Assembly (NCBI GenBank): GCA_937916505.1
Contig: CALFSW010000056.1
Span: 1-37,292 of the forward strand
Length of the DNA stretch: 37,292 bases
From: an uncultured Verrucomicrobiales bacterium
GTDB lineage: Bacteria > Verrucomicrobiota > Verrucomicrobiia > Verrucomicrobiales > Akkermansiaceae
Reading direction: 5' to 3'
Below, in pieces: positions 36,412 through 37,292 of the stretch (the stretch's first letter is position 1; each line of letters opens with the position of its first letter). The notes beneath the pieces are model-generated. The model had not been told where the DNA came from. It saw nothing but the letters and a program-made list of their open reading frames with translations, and did not search any database. Both the position numbers and the translations under genes were made by a program.

Positions 36412-37292
36412 TAAATAATCTCCTCTCCAGAATTTGTTGATGGCAGCCCGGGCTTGTTATCGGTATCGCCCTTGGCCTTGTCTTTCCACTTCTTCGCTGG
36501 CGCTCCCAGCAATCCCTCAGCCATCAAAAATGCCATGGCCAACAATAGAAACGGCACATAAAATCCGGTGCCAGCGAGGGACTGTTCCAACTCGTCCCGG
36601 AAATCATCTTCGTTGGTGAGCGTCCGGACCCCGTGGGGGATGCCCTCCAAGGCGCCGATTTCGGAGCCCTCGACAAAGGCGCTGTGCCCCTCCAGTTCAG
36701 ATGGCAGAACTGTCAGGCAGGTCTCCCGTTGCCCCATCGTGGCGATGTAAGCGCCTCCACGCACCAAGATCGGAGACTCGTTCTTCAAGCCGGACCAGTC
36801 GACCTGGTTGCCTAACAAAGTCGTGATCGACATCTCATCGCCTTCGCCAGGCAGCAATCGCGGCGACTGGCCGGCGACGATCGAGACACTTTCATTCGAC
36901 AGGTTGGCCACGGCACCCAAAGCGATCGGCTGGGCCATCACCAGAAAGATCTTCTGTCTCGGCAGCGTGCTCCAGGCTCCGGTCCGACCGAAGGCGATAC
37001 CGCTCACAACAATCTGGCCCTTTCCGTGTTTGCGAATCGCCAACAGGGCGTGGTCTTCATTGGCACCCAGGAGGGCAGCGTAGCCCGCGTCTTGTGCCAA
37101 TGAGATTGGAAAGTACTGTTTTACAAAAGCGGTGCCGATGCGAACCCGTCCGTCCAGCCCGCGGATGTCAGACCAGAACGGCGATGACTCGTTGGCAACG
37201 CGCAACGGCACGCTGACCGGCACCGATTTCAAAGGCTCTAGTTTCGCCCCAAGCCATGCAGGCGCTTGCCCGGTTGATTCGCTGGCATCTAC
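36411..37292 (-). CDS. Bat-like membrane protein, C-terminal part (5' end outside window)
   Basis: The frame is open to the right edge (first visible residues VDASESTGQAPAW), so the start lies outside; the TTG at 37232 is not a start. The visible 293 residues include an amidotransferase-like segment (ALLAIRKHGKGQIVVSGIAF, then GAWSTLPRQKIFLV), a beta-rich part and one C-terminal membrane segment (FYVPFLLLAMAFLMAEGLLG) with a charged tail. This matches the C-terminal half of large Bat-type proteins that precede the VWA gene in such clusters. The stop codon overlaps the start of the VWA gene. Confidence 0.7.
   Translation of the reverse strand, partial: VDASESTGQAPAWLGAKLEPLKSVPVSVPLRVANESSPFWSDIRGLDGRVRIGTAFVKQYFPISLAQDAGYAALLGANEDHALLAIRKHGKGQIVVSGIAFGRTGAWSTLPRQKIFLVMAQPIALGAVANLSNESVSIVAGQSPRLLPGEGDEMSITTLLGNQVDWSGLKNESPILVRGGAYIATMGQRETCLTVLPSELEGHSAFVEGSEIGALEGIPHGVRTLTNEDDFRDELEQSLAGTGFYVPFLLLAMAFLMAEGLLGAPAKKWKDKAKGDTDNKPGLPSTNSGEEII

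Noticed and set aside
1-37292. CRISPR array, tRNA, rRNA, phage attachment sites or full insertion sequence
   Set aside because: No regularly spaced repeats, cloverleaf structures, rRNA segments or transposase genes were recognised on either strand by reading.

Overview
The window looks like chromosomal DNA of a Verrucomicrobiota- or Planctomycetota-type bacterium (PVC group). The grounds are: several secreted formylglycine sulfatases, very large secreted WD40/PA14 and PQQ-type propeller proteins, a MoxR/VWA membrane module of the style common in PVC genomes, BspA-type leucine-rich repeats, and a C-terminal module on the LRR protein (a 'VEASDDLAVW' block followed by 'SRKFMRLVFS') that I associate with Verrucomicrobia. 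No rRNA or tRNA gene was seen, so the lineage is an inference.

Left part (about 0.5-8.8 kb). Positions 471-4602 hold a compact + strand operon that matches Escherichia coli ydbH-ynbE-ydbL: a large AsmA-like inner-membrane protein, a small lipoprotein and a DUF1318 periplasmic protein, together an intermembrane lipid-transport bridge. It converges on a secreted sulfatase (6561-4765, minus), which is divergent from a secreted BspA-type LRR protein (6801-8768).

Middle part (about 8.8-17.2 kb). This is a mosaic with clear decay. A truncated endonuclease/exonuclease/phosphatase copy (8920-9315) abuts a deleted group II intron on the minus strand (to 10478). Next comes a ProC-like gene with a TGA exactly at a Rossmann glycine codon, then another reading frame interrupted by a single TGA that overlaps a 51-residue membrane ORF. 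Intact genes follow: a CDP-alcohol phosphatidyltransferase, a PQQ-type propeller, the full-length paralogue of the truncated nuclease, and a bacterial PRMT-type arginine-methyltransferase-like protein.

Right part (about 17.2 kb to the end). One minus-strand gene string of about 20 kb runs from beyond the right edge down to 17242, with every junction between -4 and +59 nt. In transcription order it encodes: a Bat-like membrane protein (5' part outside the window), a VWA/amidotransferase-fold membrane protein, a secreted protein of unknown function, a 1272-residue DUF4175-like membrane protein, a MoxR AAA+ ATPase, a secreted beta-propeller, a tandemly duplicated secreted protein of unknown function, a 1759-residue PA14/WD40 protein, a sulfatase, and a truncated second sulfatase joined by an ATGA overlap. 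The arrangement suggests, by inference, an envelope module in which a MoxR/VWA chaperone-like system is expressed with large secreted glycan-interacting proteins and sulfatases.
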